A DNA stretch of 58,088 nt, taken from assembly GCF_002250625.1 (NCBI RefSeq), contig NZ_NMVQ01000013.1, positions 1 to 58,088 on the forward strand, given 5' to 3'. Shown piece by piece: positions 19,324 to 28,520 of the stretch. This stretch comes from Enemella dayhoffiae (lineage in GTDB: Bacteria > Actinomycetota > Actinomycetes > Propionibacteriales > Propionibacteriaceae). Both the position numbers and the translations under genes were made by a program. The notes beneath the pieces are model-generated. The model had not been told where the DNA came from. It searched no databases and saw only the letters and a program-made list of their open reading frames with translations. Within the stretch, counting starts at the first letter, position 1. Each line of letters begins with the position of its first letter.

Positions 19324-20397
19324 TTAGTCGCCACCGCCACCACCGCCGCCGTCTCCGCCGCCGCCGCCTCCGTCACCGCCGCCGCTGTCTCCACCGCCGC
19401 CGGAGTCGGAGATGTCGCCGGAGATGCTGTCGGTGAGGTCGCCGATGCCGTCGGCGAAGGAGTCCATGGCCGCCGAGAAGTCGCCGAGGGCGTCCCCGAT
19501 CCCGTCCAGGCCACCCAGATCGATCCCGCCCAACCCGAAGTCGCCATACCAGGCCAGATCGGTGCTCCACACCGCGGCGTCGGCCGCACTGAGCCCGGCG
19601 GCGGCCTCACGCAGCGCGGCGACCCACTGGGTGGTCACCCCCAGCGCGATGGCCCACGGCAGATAGCGGCTGAAGATCCCGGCCCCCTCCTCGAACCGCA
19701 GCCGGTCTCCGTCGGCGGTCTCGAGGAACTGCTTGAACCCGGCCAGCTGATACCGCAGCGCCGCGCCGAGAGCTGAACGCTGCCGCACACCCGTGCCGAG
19801 CGCACCCGGCGTACCCGCGAGGCTCAACCGGGGATACCAGGTGCGGTGCACCGGTTCGGCGGCCAACCGCGCACGCCAGGCAGGAATTGCCTGCCGCAGC
19901 GCCGGCTTCAGGTCGTCCAAGGTGCTGGGCCCGTGCTGCAGCAGAAGCATCACGATCTCCTCGCCCAACCACCCGACCAACCCGGGCGGCGGTGGGGTCA
20001 CCACCGCCAGCTGCCACTCCGGTTTCCTTGTGCGGCCAAAGAATCCCGGCCGTGCTTCGAGCTGGGTGATGCTGATCCAGCGGGCGACGGTCAGTCCCAC
20101 CAGGCAGGCCGCGATGTCGCCGCTGTCCACCTTCGCCTGCGCCAGCATCCCCACCTGGTGGGGGAGCACTCCCTGTGGTGGCTCGAATCGGACTGCGATG
20201 GGGACCGTCCGGTCCTCGGCCGTGGTGGGCCGGGTGGGCGCCTCGTCCGGCCTGGCTGGGATCACACCCGGTGCCACGCCGGCGTACAGCTGATCGTGCT
20301 TGCCGGGGGTCAACGGGCCGGGGTTCCGTGCGCGCGCCAGGAAGATGAACAGGATCGCGACCACCGTGATGGGGACGAAGACGATCAGGATTTCCAT
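19324..20397 (-). CDS. DUF2207-type C-terminal domain membrane protein with Gly/Asp-rich tail
   Basis: A 357-residue protein. One N-terminal transmembrane helix (1-22) is followed by a soluble part with the DUF2207 C-terminal pattern (AALRYQLAGFKQFLETADGDRLRFEEGAGIFSRYLPWAIALGV, about 213-255). Residues from about 330 are almost entirely Gly, Asp and Ser (GGGGDSGGGDGG), the usual low-complexity end of these proteins. The N-terminal beta domain and paired helices of full-length DUF2207 proteins (550-600 residues) are absent. GAGGGAGCG precedes the ATG. Function unknown. Confidence 0.7.
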   Translation of the reverse strand: MEILIVFVPITVVAILFIFLARARNPGPLTPGKHDQLYAGVAPGVIPARPDEAPTRPTTAEDRTVPIAVRFEPPQGVLPHQVGMLAQAKVDSGDIAACLVGLTVARWISITQLEARPGFFGRTRKPEWQLAVVTPPPPGLVGWLGEEIVMLLLQHGPSTLDDLKPALRQAIPAWRARLAAEPVHRTWYPRLSLAGTPGALGTGVRQRSALGAALRYQLAGFKQFLETADGDRLRFEEGAGIFSRYLPWAIALGVTTQWVAALREAAAGLSAADAAVWSTDLAWYGDFGLGGIDLGGLDGIGDALGDFSAAMDSFADGIGDLTDSISGDISDSGGGGDSGGGDGGGGGGDGGGGGGGD

Positions 20398-20515
20398 GGG
20401 CGCTCCCTCGTTGCGTTGCTCACCGCTGACTGTGGCATGCGCGGGGTGCGGGGAACGTGACGAGGGCCGGTACGCCAGGCGTACCGACCCTCCGTCGCTT
20501 CAGACGATCAGACGA

Positions 20516-22513
20516 TCAGAGACCGAACTCGGCGCCGAAGTCACCGTCCTCGAGACGCTCCTTCACCGTGCTGAGGAAGCGGGCGGCGTCGGCGCCGTCG
20601 ACCAGACGGTGGTCGTAGGTGAGCGACAGGTACATCATGTCGCGCACCGCGATCGTCTCGCCGAATTCCTTGTGGGTCAGCACAACCGGCCGCTTCACCA
20701 GGGCGCCGGTGCCCAGGATCGCCACCTGCGGCTGGTTGATGATCGGGGTGTCGAACAGCGTCCCCGCCGATCCGTAGTTGGTGATCGTGAACGTGCCGCC
20801 GGTCAGGTCGTCCGGGGTCACCTTGCCGCTGCGGGTACGCCCGGCCAGGTCGGCGATCTTCTTGGCCAGGCCACCCACGTTGAGGTCGCCGGCGTCCTTG
20901 ATCACCGGCACCATCAGGCCACGCTCGGTGTCCACCGCCATGCCCACGTGCTCGGCATCCGAATAGGTGCAGGTGCCGGCCTCGGTGTCGATGGTGGCGT
21001 TCACCTTCGGGTGCTGCTGCAGCGCCTCGACAGCCGCCTTGGTGATGAACGGCAGATAGGAGAGCGAGGCACCGTTGCGCGCCTTGAACTCCTCCTTGAC
21101 CGCCGCGCGGATCCGCGAGATCGCGGTCAGGTCCACCTCGACGGTGGCGGTCAGCTGGGCCGAGATCTGCAGCGACTCCACCATCCGCTTGGCAATCGTC
21201 TGGCGCATCCGCGACAGCTTCTCGGTGGTGCCGCGCTTGGTGGACGCCTCGGCCGGAGCCTGGCTCGGCGCGGACGGGGTCTCGGCAGCGGCTGCCGGCG
21301 TCTCGGCGGCCTTCTTGGCCTCCTCGGCGGCGGCCAGCACGTCCTGCTTGCGGATCCGCCCGCCGACGCCGGTGCCCTTGAGCCCGGACAGGTCGACCCC
21401 GTGCTCGGTGGCCAGCTTGCGGACCAGCGGAGTCACGTACGCCGAGTCGTCACCCTGGGCGCGGGGGGCCGCCTGTTTGGGTTTCTCCTCCTGCTCGGGG
21501 GCGTCCTGCTTCTCGTCCTGTTTGGGCTTCTCGTCCTGCTTGAGCTTCTCGTCCTGTTTGGACTCGGACTTGTTCGGTTCGGGGGCCGGGACCGGATCCT
21601 GGCCGCCCTCGTCACCGGCCTCGGTCTGATCCTCGACCTCCTCGACCGACTGGGCGTCACCGCCGTTCCCGGAGTCGGTCGCGTCCTCGCTCGCGCCCTC
21701 CCCGGCCGGTTCGCTGGCGGGCTGGGACTGCGACTTCTCGGCCTTCGCCTCGTCCGCACCCGACTCGCCCGCGTCCGCCTCGGCGGCCTCATCGGAACCG
21801 CCCGCGTCGCCGTCGCCGACCACGCAGAGCACGGCGCCGACCTCGACGGTCTCGTCCTCCTCGACCTTGATCTCCTGCACGGTGCCGGCGACCGGGGACG
21901 GCACCTCGGTGTCCACCTTGTCGGTGGAGATCTCGACCAGCGGCTCGTCCACCTCGACGGAGTCGCCGACCTGCTTCAGCCAGCGCGACACGGTGCCCTC
22001 GGTGACCGACTCGCCCAGAGCGGGCAGGGTGACCTCGGTGCCCTTGCCGCCACCGGACTTCGCCTTCGGCTTCGGGGCGTCCTGCTCGACCTCGTCCGGC
22101 GTACCCTCGCGCGGTTTCTCGGCGGTCTCCTCGCCCTCGGCCTCCTCGGCGTCCACGTCCTCGGCGGCACCCTGCGACTCGGCCTCCTCGGCATCGTCGC
22201 TCTTCTCGGCCGAGTCGTCGGCCGTGGCGCCCTGCGAGTCGTCGGAGGCGCCTGAGTCGCCCGAGTCGGCCTCGCTCTCGTCACCGACGATGCACAGCTC
22301 GGCGCCGACCTCGACGGTCTCGTCCTCCTGCACCTTGATCTCGAGCAGCACCCCGGCCGTGGGGCTGGGGATCTCGGTGTCCACCTTGTCGGTGGACACC
22401 TCCAGCAGGGCCTCGTCGGCCTCGACCCGGTCACCCACCTGCTTCAGCCAGCGGGAGACGGTACCTTCGGTGACGCTTTCGCCCAGGGCGGGGAGGGTTA
22501 CAGAGGTCGACAT
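20516..22513 (-). CDS. sucB: 2-oxo acid dehydrogenase E2 component (dihydrolipoamide acyltransferase)
   Basis: A 665-residue multidomain E2. Lipoyl domain 1 (1-77, Lys43 in [10 protein letters not shown]) and lipoyl domain 2 (~158-233, Lys199) are followed by long acidic Ala/Glu/Asp linkers, a peripheral-subunit-binding domain (about 360-400, [22 protein letters not shown]) and the catalytic acyltransferase domain with [13 protein letters not shown] (His635, Asp639). The two lipoyl domains and position near lipAB match mycobacterial dlaT. In actinobacteria one E2 can serve both pyruvate and 2-oxoglutarate dehydrogenases, so sucB/dlaT is not settled. The ATG has AAGGAG 13 bases upstream. Confidence 0.93.
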   Translation of the reverse strand: MSTSVTLPALGESVTEGTVSRWLKQVGDRVEADEALLEVSTDKVDTEIPSPTAGVLLEIKVQEDETVEVGAELCIVGDESEADSGDSGASDDSQGATADDSAEKSDDAEEAESQGAAEDVDAEEAEGEETAEKPREGTPDEVEQDAPKPKAKSGGGKGTEVTLPALGESVTEGTVSRWLKQVGDSVEVDEPLVEISTDKVDTEVPSPVAGTVQEIKVEEDETVEVGAVLCVVGDGDAGGSDEAAEADAGESGADEAKAEKSQSQPASEPAGEGASEDATDSGNGGDAQSVEEVEDQTEAGDEGGQDPVPAPEPNKSESKQDEKLKQDEKPKQDEKQDAPEQEEKPKQAAPRAQGDDSAYVTPLVRKLATEHGVDLSGLKGTGVGGRIRKQDVLAAAEEAKKAAETPAAAAETPSAPSQAPAEASTKRGTTEKLSRMRQTIAKRMVESLQISAQLTATVEVDLTAISRIRAAVKEEFKARNGASLSYLPFITKAAVEALQQHPKVNATIDTEAGTCTYSDAEHVGMAVDTERGLMVPVIKDAGDLNVGGLAKKIADLAGRTRSGKVTPDDLTGGTFTITNYGSAGTLFDTPIINQPQVAILGTGALVKRPVVLTHKEFGETIAVRDMMYLSLTYDHRLVDGADAARFLSTVKERLEDGDFGAEFGL

Positions 22514-22600
22514 GATGAGTTCGAGGCTCCTTGGGTCAAGGTTCAGTTGCTGGGGGCCAGCCTAGCCCCGTCCGATCGAGTGTGGCAGGGCCCCGTCCGG

Positions 22601-23362
22601 TCACGGCTCGGTGAGCCAACGCGAGTGCCAGGCGTGGGCGGTCCGATAGCCCAGTCGCTGATAGACCACCCGGGCGGGAGAGTTGTCGCTGTACATCCCG
22701 AGCGTGCTCACCCCGCTGTCGGCGAGCGCCCATCGGGTCAGCCGCGCCGAGATCAGCCGTCCCAGCCCGCGGCCGCGGAGCGCGCGGTGGGTGACGATCC
22801 CGCCGAGGTGCGGGACCCCGGTCGCCTCGCGTTCCGAGCCGCCGATCGCCACCAGTTCCCCGGCGGCGTCGCGCAGGCCGATCCAGTGCACCATGTGCCC
22901 GTCCCCGGCGTTGCTCCACACCCGGTCGTTGTGCGAGCGGGCGAACGCGTTCAGTTCTTCCGCGTCGAGGCGGTCGTCCAACCGCACCCCGCGCAGACCC
23001 GGCGGGTCGGCGTACGCCGCGGGCTCGGTCCGGGTCCACTGCCACTCCCAGTCCCCGCCCCGGCCGAGCGTGAGCACCGCGTGCACCGTCTCGGCCCAGC
23101 GCTGGTCGATCGAGACGGTGCGGGCGGCCAACCGCTCGAGCAGTCCGCGGGTGCGCGCGGCGGTCAGCGCGGCGCGCACGTCGGCTGCGGTCGCGGTGGA
23201 CCGCGGGGTCACCCACAGGCCGCGCCGCTCACCGTCGCGGCGGACCATGATCACCCCACGCTCCACCCACGCGTGCAGCCCCTCGGCCGGGACCGCCCAG
23301 TGCACCCACGGGTCGTCGCCGGTGGCCGCCAGCAGGTCCGCGTGGTCGGTCAGCTCCTGCAC
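22601..23362 (-). CDS. GNAT family N-acetyltransferase
   Basis: A 253-residue protein. The N-terminal half (1-120) is a divergent GNAT-like or unassigned region; the C-terminal half is a canonical GNAT: GLRDAAGELVAIGG, then GIVTHRALRGRGLGRLISARL (acetyl-CoA loop RGRGLG) and YSDNSPARVVYQRLGY. It is one base from the lpd stop codon on the same strand, so probably cotranscribed with it. Substrate unknown. Confidence 0.85.
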   Translation of the reverse strand: MQELTDHADLLAATGDDPWVHWAVPAEGLHAWVERGVIMVRRDGERRGLWVTPRSTATAADVRAALTAARTRGLLERLAARTVSIDQRWAETVHAVLTLGRGGDWEWQWTRTEPAAYADPPGLRGVRLDDRLDAEELNAFARSHNDRVWSNAGDGHMVHWIGLRDAAGELVAIGGSEREATGVPHLGGIVTHRALRGRGLGRLISARLTRWALADSGVSTLGMYSDNSPARVVYQRLGYRTAHAWHSRWLTEP

Positions 23363-23363
23363 G

Positions 23364-24746
23364 TCAGCCGTGGGCGTGCAGCGGCTTGCCGGCCAGCGCC
23401 AGGTGGGCCTCGCCGAGGGCCTCGTTCTGGGTCGGGTGGGCGTGCACCAGGGCGGCGACCTCCTCCGGGTACGCCTCCCAGGCGGTGATCAGCTGCGCCT
23501 CGCCGACCAGTTCGCCGACCCGGGAGCCGACCATGGTGATCCCGACCACCGGGCCGTCGGTGCGGCGTACCACCTTCACGAAACCCGCGGTCTTCAGGAT
23601 CTGCGAGCGCCCGTTGCCGGCCAGGTTGTAGCTGTAGCTCTCCACCTCGCCGTACGCCTGGCGCGCCGACTCCTCGGAGTGCCCGACCGAGGCGATCTCG
23701 GGCTCGCAATAGGTCACCTTGGGGATCTCCCGGTCCCGCACCGGAGTGGGGGCGCGGTCCAGCTTCTGCGCGCGGTGGGCGATCTCCTCGGCGACGAAGA
23801 TTCCGTGCGCGAACCCGCGATGCGCCAGCTGCAGCCCCGGCACCAGATCGCCGACCGCCCAGGTGTTCTCCCGGCTCGTGGCCAGCCGCTCGTCGACCAC
23901 CACGAAGCCGCGGTCCAGGCGTACCCCCGCCTCCTCGAAACCCAGGCCCTCGGTGACCGGGCCACGGCCGACCGCGACCAGCAGCACCTCGGCCTCGTGC
24001 GTGGCGCCGTCGGCCAGGGTCAGGCGTACGCCGTCGTCGGTCACCTCGGCGGACTGCATCGGGGTGCCGGTGACGGCGGTGATGCCGCGCCTGCGGAAGG
24101 CGCGGGCGAGCGCCTTGGACGCCTCCGGATCCTCGGCGGGAACCAGCCGGTCCAGCGCCTCGACCACGGTCACCTCGACCCCCAGCGACCGCCACGCCGA
24201 GGCGAACTCGACGCCGATCACGCCACCGCCGAGCACGATCGCGGTGGCCGGCAGCTGCTCCAGGCGCAGCGCGTGGTCGCTGGTGATGATCCGCTGCCCG
24301 TCGATCGGCAGGCCCAGGGTGCGGGCGAACGACCCGGTGGCCAGCACCGTGCAGCGCCCCGACAGCAGCCGGTCGCCGACCTGGACCCCCTCGTCGGTCA
24401 GCCGACCCTCGCCGGTGACCGTCTCGATCCCGTCGGCCTTCACCAGTCCGCCGAGGCCCCGGTAGAGGCGATCGACGACGCCGTCGGCGTACGCCCGGAC
24501 GCCGGCCGGGTCGATCCGGTCCAGGGTGGCGTGTATGCCGAGGGCGGCACTCTCCCGGGTCTGGTCGGCGACCTCGGCGGCGTGCAGCCAGGCCTTGGTG
24601 GGGATGCAACCGCGGTGCAGGCAGGTCCCGCCCACCTTGTCCTTCTCGACAAGGGCCACGGTCAATCCAAGTTGGGCGGCTCGCAGCGCGGTCGCGTAGC
24701 CGCCGCTGCCAGCACCCAGAACAACGACGTCATGGGTGGAAGTCAT
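23364..24746 (-). CDS. lpdA: Dihydrolipoamide dehydrogenase (E3)
   Basis: A 460-residue flavoprotein disulfide reductase that reoxidises dihydrolipoyl groups. FAD-binding GAGSGGYATA (11-20), redox disulfide C42-C47 in GGTCLHRGCIPTK, NAD-binding GGGVIGVEFA, second FAD motif WAVGDL, and the C-terminal active-site HAHPTQNEAL (His-Glu pair). It serves the E2 at 20516 and the glycine cleavage system. The ATG at 24746 is chosen because the protein then begins MTSTHDVVVLGAGSGG; longer in-frame starts run into the divergent gene. Confidence 0.96.
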   Translation of the reverse strand: MTSTHDVVVLGAGSGGYATALRAAQLGLTVALVEKDKVGGTCLHRGCIPTKAWLHAAEVADQTRESAALGIHATLDRIDPAGVRAYADGVVDRLYRGLGGLVKADGIETVTGEGRLTDEGVQVGDRLLSGRCTVLATGSFARTLGLPIDGQRIITSDHALRLEQLPATAIVLGGGVIGVEFASAWRSLGVEVTVVEALDRLVPAEDPEASKALARAFRRRGITAVTGTPMQSAEVTDDGVRLTLADGATHEAEVLLVAVGRGPVTEGLGFEEAGVRLDRGFVVVDERLATSRENTWAVGDLVPGLQLAHRGFAHGIFVAEEIAHRAQKLDRAPTPVRDREIPKVTYCEPEIASVGHSEESARQAYGEVESYSYNLAGNGRSQILKTAGFVKVVRRTDGPVVGITMVGSRVGELVGEAQLITAWEAYPEEVAALVHAHPTQNEALGEAHLALAGKPLHAHG

Positions 24747-24823
24747 GCTGCGCATCATGGCAGGGGGCGGCTGCGGCGCTGACCGGGGCATCCCTTCTTG
24801 GCGGGCTGACCGCCGGCCATCCG

Positions 24824-25693
24824 GTGGCCGTGCTGCTGTTGCTGGTCCCACTGGCCGGGCACGGGCTCGGGCTGGGGCTGCTCGTCGGGCTGACGGCCCT
24901 GGGCGGGTTGATCGCGGTCCCCGTCGGAATGCTCGACCTGGTCTGGGGTCCGCACGGACCGGAGCGGCGCGCGGTGGCCGCCGCAGAGGAAGCGGTCGAG
25001 GCGTTCGAGCGGGCCGATGCCGAGGAGGTACGCCGGATCCGCCCGGCGGCGTCCCAGGCGTTGCACCAGGCGTGGACCTCCTTTCGCCACAGCGTCGGGG
25101 AGGGCCCGCTGACCCCGGCGGCCGCCGAGATCTTCGAACGGATCGGCATCCTGCAGACCCGCTACACCCGGCGCAGTGCCGAGCTGGTGGACCCGGCGCT
25201 GGGTGGTGCCGAGGCGCAGCCATGGGGCAACGCCGAGGGAGACGACTGGGCCGAGCCGGTGTTTCGCCCAGACTTCGAACCCGAACAGCTGCGCGACTCC
25301 TCACTCGGCCGCCCGGATGCGGCCTACCTGCTGCGCAACGGACTGCACGGTCCCTCGGAGGTGTGGTTGATCGCGATCCGGGTGGGGGTGGCCACCCTTC
25401 TCGCCGGGGCGGTCGCGTTGTTCAGCGGGGCCGCCCACCCCTACTGGGCGATCGCGTTCGCCGCGCTGGTGCTGCACCAGGGCGGCACCCGGCAGGCGCA
25501 GACGGTCCGCGGGGTGCAGCGACTGCTCGGCTCCTGCTGGCACCCGCAGGTGAGCCGGGCCCGGCGGGCGTTCGGCCGGGCCAGCGAACCGCTGCAGGCG
25601 ATCAACGCGCACCCGGTCACCCGACCCCGCTCGGCGGCCGACATCCACGCCGACGTTCTGGCCGTGCAGGATGTGATCACCGACTGGCGTTGA
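24824..25693 (+). CDS. FUSC-like membrane protein, apparently shortened
   Basis: A 289-residue protein. One or two hydrophobic helices near the N-terminus are followed by a soluble helical middle with EEAVEAFERADAEEVRR and a second hydrophobic pair (about 183-222, IAIRVGVATLLAGAVALF and HPYWAIAFAALVLHQGGTRQAQTVRGVQRLLG). That last block is the FUSC/aromatic-acid-exporter motif, which is normally followed by three or four more helices; here it runs straight into a soluble C-terminus. Upstream of the GTG the same frame continues as ALTGASLLGGLTAGHPVA, also FUSC-like but without ATG, GTG or TTG, so the true start may be CTG at 24779 or lost. Possibly a decayed exporter half. Confidence 0.5.
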   Translation: MAVLLLLVPLAGHGLGLGLLVGLTALGGLIAVPVGMLDLVWGPHGPERRAVAAAEEAVEAFERADAEEVRRIRPAASQALHQAWTSFRHSVGEGPLTPAAAEIFERIGILQTRYTRRSAELVDPALGGAEAQPWGNAEGDDWAEPVFRPDFEPEQLRDSSLGRPDAAYLLRNGLHGPSEVWLIAIRVGVATLLAGAVALFSGAAHPYWAIAFAALVLHQGGTRQAQTVRGVQRLLGSCWHPQVSRARRAFGRASEPLQAINAHPVTRPRSAADIHADVLAVQDVITDWR

Positions 25694-25702
25694 GGGCTGG
25701 GC

Positions 25703-26569
25703 TCAGCGCAGCTCGACGAGCTCGCCGGTGAGATTGACGCTCGCCTGCTCGGCCCAGAACCGGCGGCCGGGATCGGTGCGATACAAGGGATTCAGCGCGA
25801 GCAGGTGTTCCAGCACCGCGGCTCGCCCGCGACGGAAGTCGGCGGCCGGGACCTCGGCATACTCGCGGCGTACATCGCGTCGATAGGTCTCATAGCGCTC
25901 GGGTTCGCTGCCCAGGATGGCCAGGTCGGCATCGCACAACAACTGCCCGCGTTGGTCGTCGGAGGCGGGGGAATGGCCGGCGGTCAGGCGTACCAGTCTT
26001 GCCACCTCGGCCACCTCGGACGGCGGAAGGTGCTGTGTCAGCACGGTTTCCGCCAACCGCGCCGACAGCTCCTCGTCCTCACCGGCCCGTCCGGCGTACA
26101 CCGCGTCATGGAACCAGACCGCCAGCGCGACCGGTCGCTCCGCGCCGCTGAGGGCGTCGAGGGAGTCGAGGCAGTGCTCGAGGTGGCGCAGGTCGTGGTA
26201 GTAGCGGCCGCGGGCTCCCCACCGGTCGAGCAACTGTTTCGCCGGTGCCCTGTCGGCGATCGGCCAACGGGTCAGCAGGGATTCCTTGCGGGCTTCGGTT
26301 TCCGCCCGCACCTGAGCCTTGGTACGCCGCAGCCCGCTGGCACGCAGGGCGGCCACCAGGTCGCGGGTCGGGGCCGCCACCGCGCCGGCCGCCAGGCAGG
26401 CAGCGTACAACCGCTGCGGCACGTCGTAGTGGTCCCGGTCGAACGCCCGCGGCGGCAGACCGGCCGCCTCCGCCAGCGCGTGCAGCTCGGCCAGCGAGCT
26501 GTCGGAGACCAGGTGGGCGAACACCGTCCCGTGCGCCGGCCAGCTCGGCGGGTCGATCAGCACGGTCAT
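25703..26569 (-). CDS. DUF4031 plus HD-domain protein
   Basis: A 288-residue protein. Residues 1-85 are DUF4031 (MTVLIDPPSWPAHGTVFAHLVSDSSLAELHALA, then FDRDHYDVPQRLY). Residues ~115-285 are an HD-type metal phosphohydrolase-like domain (YYHDLRHLEHCLD, then VWFHDAVY, and later LLCDADLAILG). Nucleotide or phosphate ester hydrolysis is plausible from the HD family, but the substrate is unknown. The start overlaps the stop of the upstream frameshifted lipoprotein by ATGA. It forms a pepA-lipoprotein-DUF4031 operon. Confidence 0.85.
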   Translation of the reverse strand: MTVLIDPPSWPAHGTVFAHLVSDSSLAELHALAEAAGLPPRAFDRDHYDVPQRLYAACLAAGAVAAPTRDLVAALRASGLRRTKAQVRAETEARKESLLTRWPIADRAPAKQLLDRWGARGRYYHDLRHLEHCLDSLDALSGAERPVALAVWFHDAVYAGRAGEDEELSARLAETVLTQHLPPSEVAEVARLVRLTAGHSPASDDQRGQLLCDADLAILGSEPERYETYRRDVRREYAEVPAADFRRGRAAVLEHLLALNPLYRTDPGRRFWAEQASVNLTGELVELR

Positions 26570-26924
26570 CTTGACGGGCGCTCCGCCTCGAGACGGATCC
26601 CATGACCGGCGCCGATGATCTTGATCCGGTGGGTGGGGTCGACCCGCTCACCCACCTTGGCCTGGGCGTGGCAGTACTTGTCGTAGGCCTGCTTGTCCTC
26701 CAGCACGGCGAACTCCGGCAGGTCAGCGTCGCAACGCATTTTCTCTGCCCGGAGGACGTTGAGGGCATTCTCGCCGGTCAGCGGGTTCCCCCTGGTCGGC
26801 AGGGTCGCCTTGCCGGTGGTGACACCGGCCGGAATCGGGACATCCGCACTGGCCAGCGGGTCCTCCTGCTTGGCGCAGCGAGCAGCAGCGCACCGACCAC
26901 GACTCCAACCCAGAATCCCCTCAT
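26566..26924 (-). pseudogene. Small lipoprotein gene with a frameshift
   Basis: The ATG at 26924, two bases before GCGGATG context and 4 bases from the pepA stop, opens MRGFWVGVVVGALLLA, a good signal peptide. That frame then loses sense, while the next frame reads AKQEDPLASADVPIPAGV through GERVDPTHRIKIIGAGHGIRL to a TGA at 26566-26568. Restoring one base near 26878 (for example GCT-TGC) would join them as LLLAC-AKQED with a normal lipobox. The stop overlaps the ATG of the DUF4031 gene. It is either a real loss or a sequencing error; two Cys in the mature part (about 55 and 79) could pair. Family unknown. Confidence 0.7.
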
Positions 26925-26928
26925 CCGC

Positions 26929-28425
26929 TCAGCCCTGCAGGGAGCGGGCCAGTTCGACGAGGGTGCGGACGCCCACCCCGGTACCACCGGTGGGCACCTC
27001 CCCGGACGGGCTCCCCTCGTTGTAACCGACGCCGGCGATGTCGAGGTGGCCCCAGTCGGTGCCCTCGTCGACGAAACGGCGCAGGAAGGAGGCGGCCACC
27101 GAGGCCCCACCCATCCGCGAACCGCCCGAGCGCAGGTCGGCCGCCTTGGAGTCCAGCGACTCGGCCGACCAGTCACCCATCGGCAACCGCCAGGCCTCCT
27201 CGCCGGCCGCCTCGGCGGCACCGAGCAGCCGGTCGGCCACCTCGTCGGAGTCGGAGAAGACGCCGAAGATCTTGCCGCCCAGGGCGACCATGCAGGCGCC
27301 GGTCAGGGTGGCGATGTCGACCACCAGGTCCGGCTTGTCCTCGTTCGAGCGGGCCAGCCCGTCGGCCATCACCAGCCGGCCCTCGGCGTCGGTGTTGTAG
27401 TTCTCGACGGTGATGCCGCCATACATGGTGAGCACGTCGCTGGGCCGGAAGGCGGTGTCCGACGGCAGGTTCTCGGCGAGGCAGCCATAGGCGGTCACCT
27501 TCACCTTCAGCCCCAGGTCGGCGATGGCGCGCATCGCGGCGAACACGGCGGCGGCCCCACCCATGTCGCATTTCATCGTGTACATCGAGTCGCCCGGCTT
27601 CAGGTTCAACCCGCCCGAGTCGAACGTGATCCCCTTGCCGACCAGCGCCAGATGGGCCTTCGCGCCGCGCGGCGCATAACTCATCCGGACCAGCCGCGGG
27701 GTGTGCGCCGACCCGCCGCCGACGGCGGTCAGCCCGCCGTAACCACCGGCGGCCAGCGCCTTGTCGTCGAGCACCTCGACCGCGATCCGGGTGCCGCGGA
27801 CCAGGTCCTTGGCCTCGGCGGCGAAGGTCTCCGGATAGAGCAGGTTGGCGGGCAGGTTGACCCAGTCGCGGGCGACCAGTTGGGCGTAGGCCACCGCGCT
27901 CACCTCGGCGAGCGCGTCCCTGGCCGCCTTGTCGGCGCGGGCGCTGATCAGCGTGATGCTCGGGGCGGCCTTCTCCTCGGTCTTCGCCGAGATCGGCGCC
28001 CACGCGTACTGGCCGAGCACGCTGCCCTCGGCCACGGCCCGCAGCTGCTCCGGCTCACCGGTCGGCAGGGCGACCGCCAGACGTACCCCCTCGCCCAGAC
28101 CGACCGCCGTCCGTGCGGCGGCCCCGGCGGCACGCCGCAGCACGGCCGGGGTCGGCTCATCGCCGCCCAGCCCGACCGCGACCACCCGCAGCCCGCCACC
28201 CACGGCGACAACGGTGGTGCTGCCGACCTTGGTGCTCGCCTTCAGCTCGACCAGGGTGCTGGCCAGATCCGCCCCGAACCGCTTCTGGTACGCCTTGTCC
28301 ACGGTCGCTGGCAGCTCCACCAGCTGCGGCTCCTTCGCCTCACCGGCCAGTCCGACCACCAGGACCTGGGTGTCGGCGGGCAGCGTCTTGGCGACGTTCA
28401 TCTGGGGCAGGACGGGGTTGACCAC
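26929..28425 (-). CDS. pepA: Leucyl aminopeptidase (M17 family)
   Basis: A 498-residue cytosolic metalloexopeptidase. The C-terminal catalytic domain has LVGKGITFDSGGLNLKP (metal and catalytic Lys/Asp), MKCDMGGAA, the signature NTDAEGRL (metal Asp/Glu and catalytic Arg) and TLTGACMVALG. The N-terminal domain (1-180) is the usual macro-like regulatory domain. The GTG at 28425 is chosen because GAGGAG lies 5 bases upstream. The gene heads a three-gene minus-strand operon and is divergent from gcvT, as in the mycobacterial pepB-gcvT region. Confidence 0.96.
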   Translation of the reverse strand: MVNPVLPQMNVAKTLPADTQVLVVGLAGEAKEPQLVELPATVDKAYQKRFGADLASTLVELKASTKVGSTTVVAVGGGLRVVAVGLGGDEPTPAVLRRAAGAAARTAVGLGEGVRLAVALPTGEPEQLRAVAEGSVLGQYAWAPISAKTEEKAAPSITLISARADKAARDALAEVSAVAYAQLVARDWVNLPANLLYPETFAAEAKDLVRGTRIAVEVLDDKALAAGGYGGLTAVGGGSAHTPRLVRMSYAPRGAKAHLALVGKGITFDSGGLNLKPGDSMYTMKCDMGGAAAVFAAMRAIADLGLKVKVTAYGCLAENLPSDTAFRPSDVLTMYGGITVENYNTDAEGRLVMADGLARSNEDKPDLVVDIATLTGACMVALGGKIFGVFSDSDEVADRLLGAAEAAGEEAWRLPMGDWSAESLDSKAADLRSGGSRMGGASVAASFLRRFVDEGTDWGHLDIAGVGYNEGSPSGEVPTGGTGVGVRTLVELARSLQG

Positions 28426-28470
28426 GGTGACTCCTCGGACGGGGTTCTGGCTCGATCGCTTGCGCCGGTC

Positions 28471-28476
28471 AGGCTA
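28471..28476 (-). promoter_or_regulatory. Candidate -10 for the pepA operon
   Basis: TAGCCT on the minus strand, 45 bases before the GTG, leaving a short leader that carries GAGGAG. Confidence 0.4.
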
Positions 28477-28506
28477 CCCGCACCACCGTTCGCCTCGATT
28501 CGGCAC

Positions 28507-28512
28507 TAGGGT
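28507..28512 (+). promoter_or_regulatory. Leaderless -10 hexamer for gcvT
   Basis: TAGGGT, 8 bases before the ATG at 28521. This leaves no room for a leader or glycine riboswitch. Confidence 0.6.
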
Positions 28513-28520
28513 CTGGGGCC

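Noticed and set aside
28426-28520. Glycine riboswitch before gcvT
   Set aside because: The -10 lies 8 bases from the ATG, so there is no leader to hold a riboswitch, and no paired aptamer motif is present.
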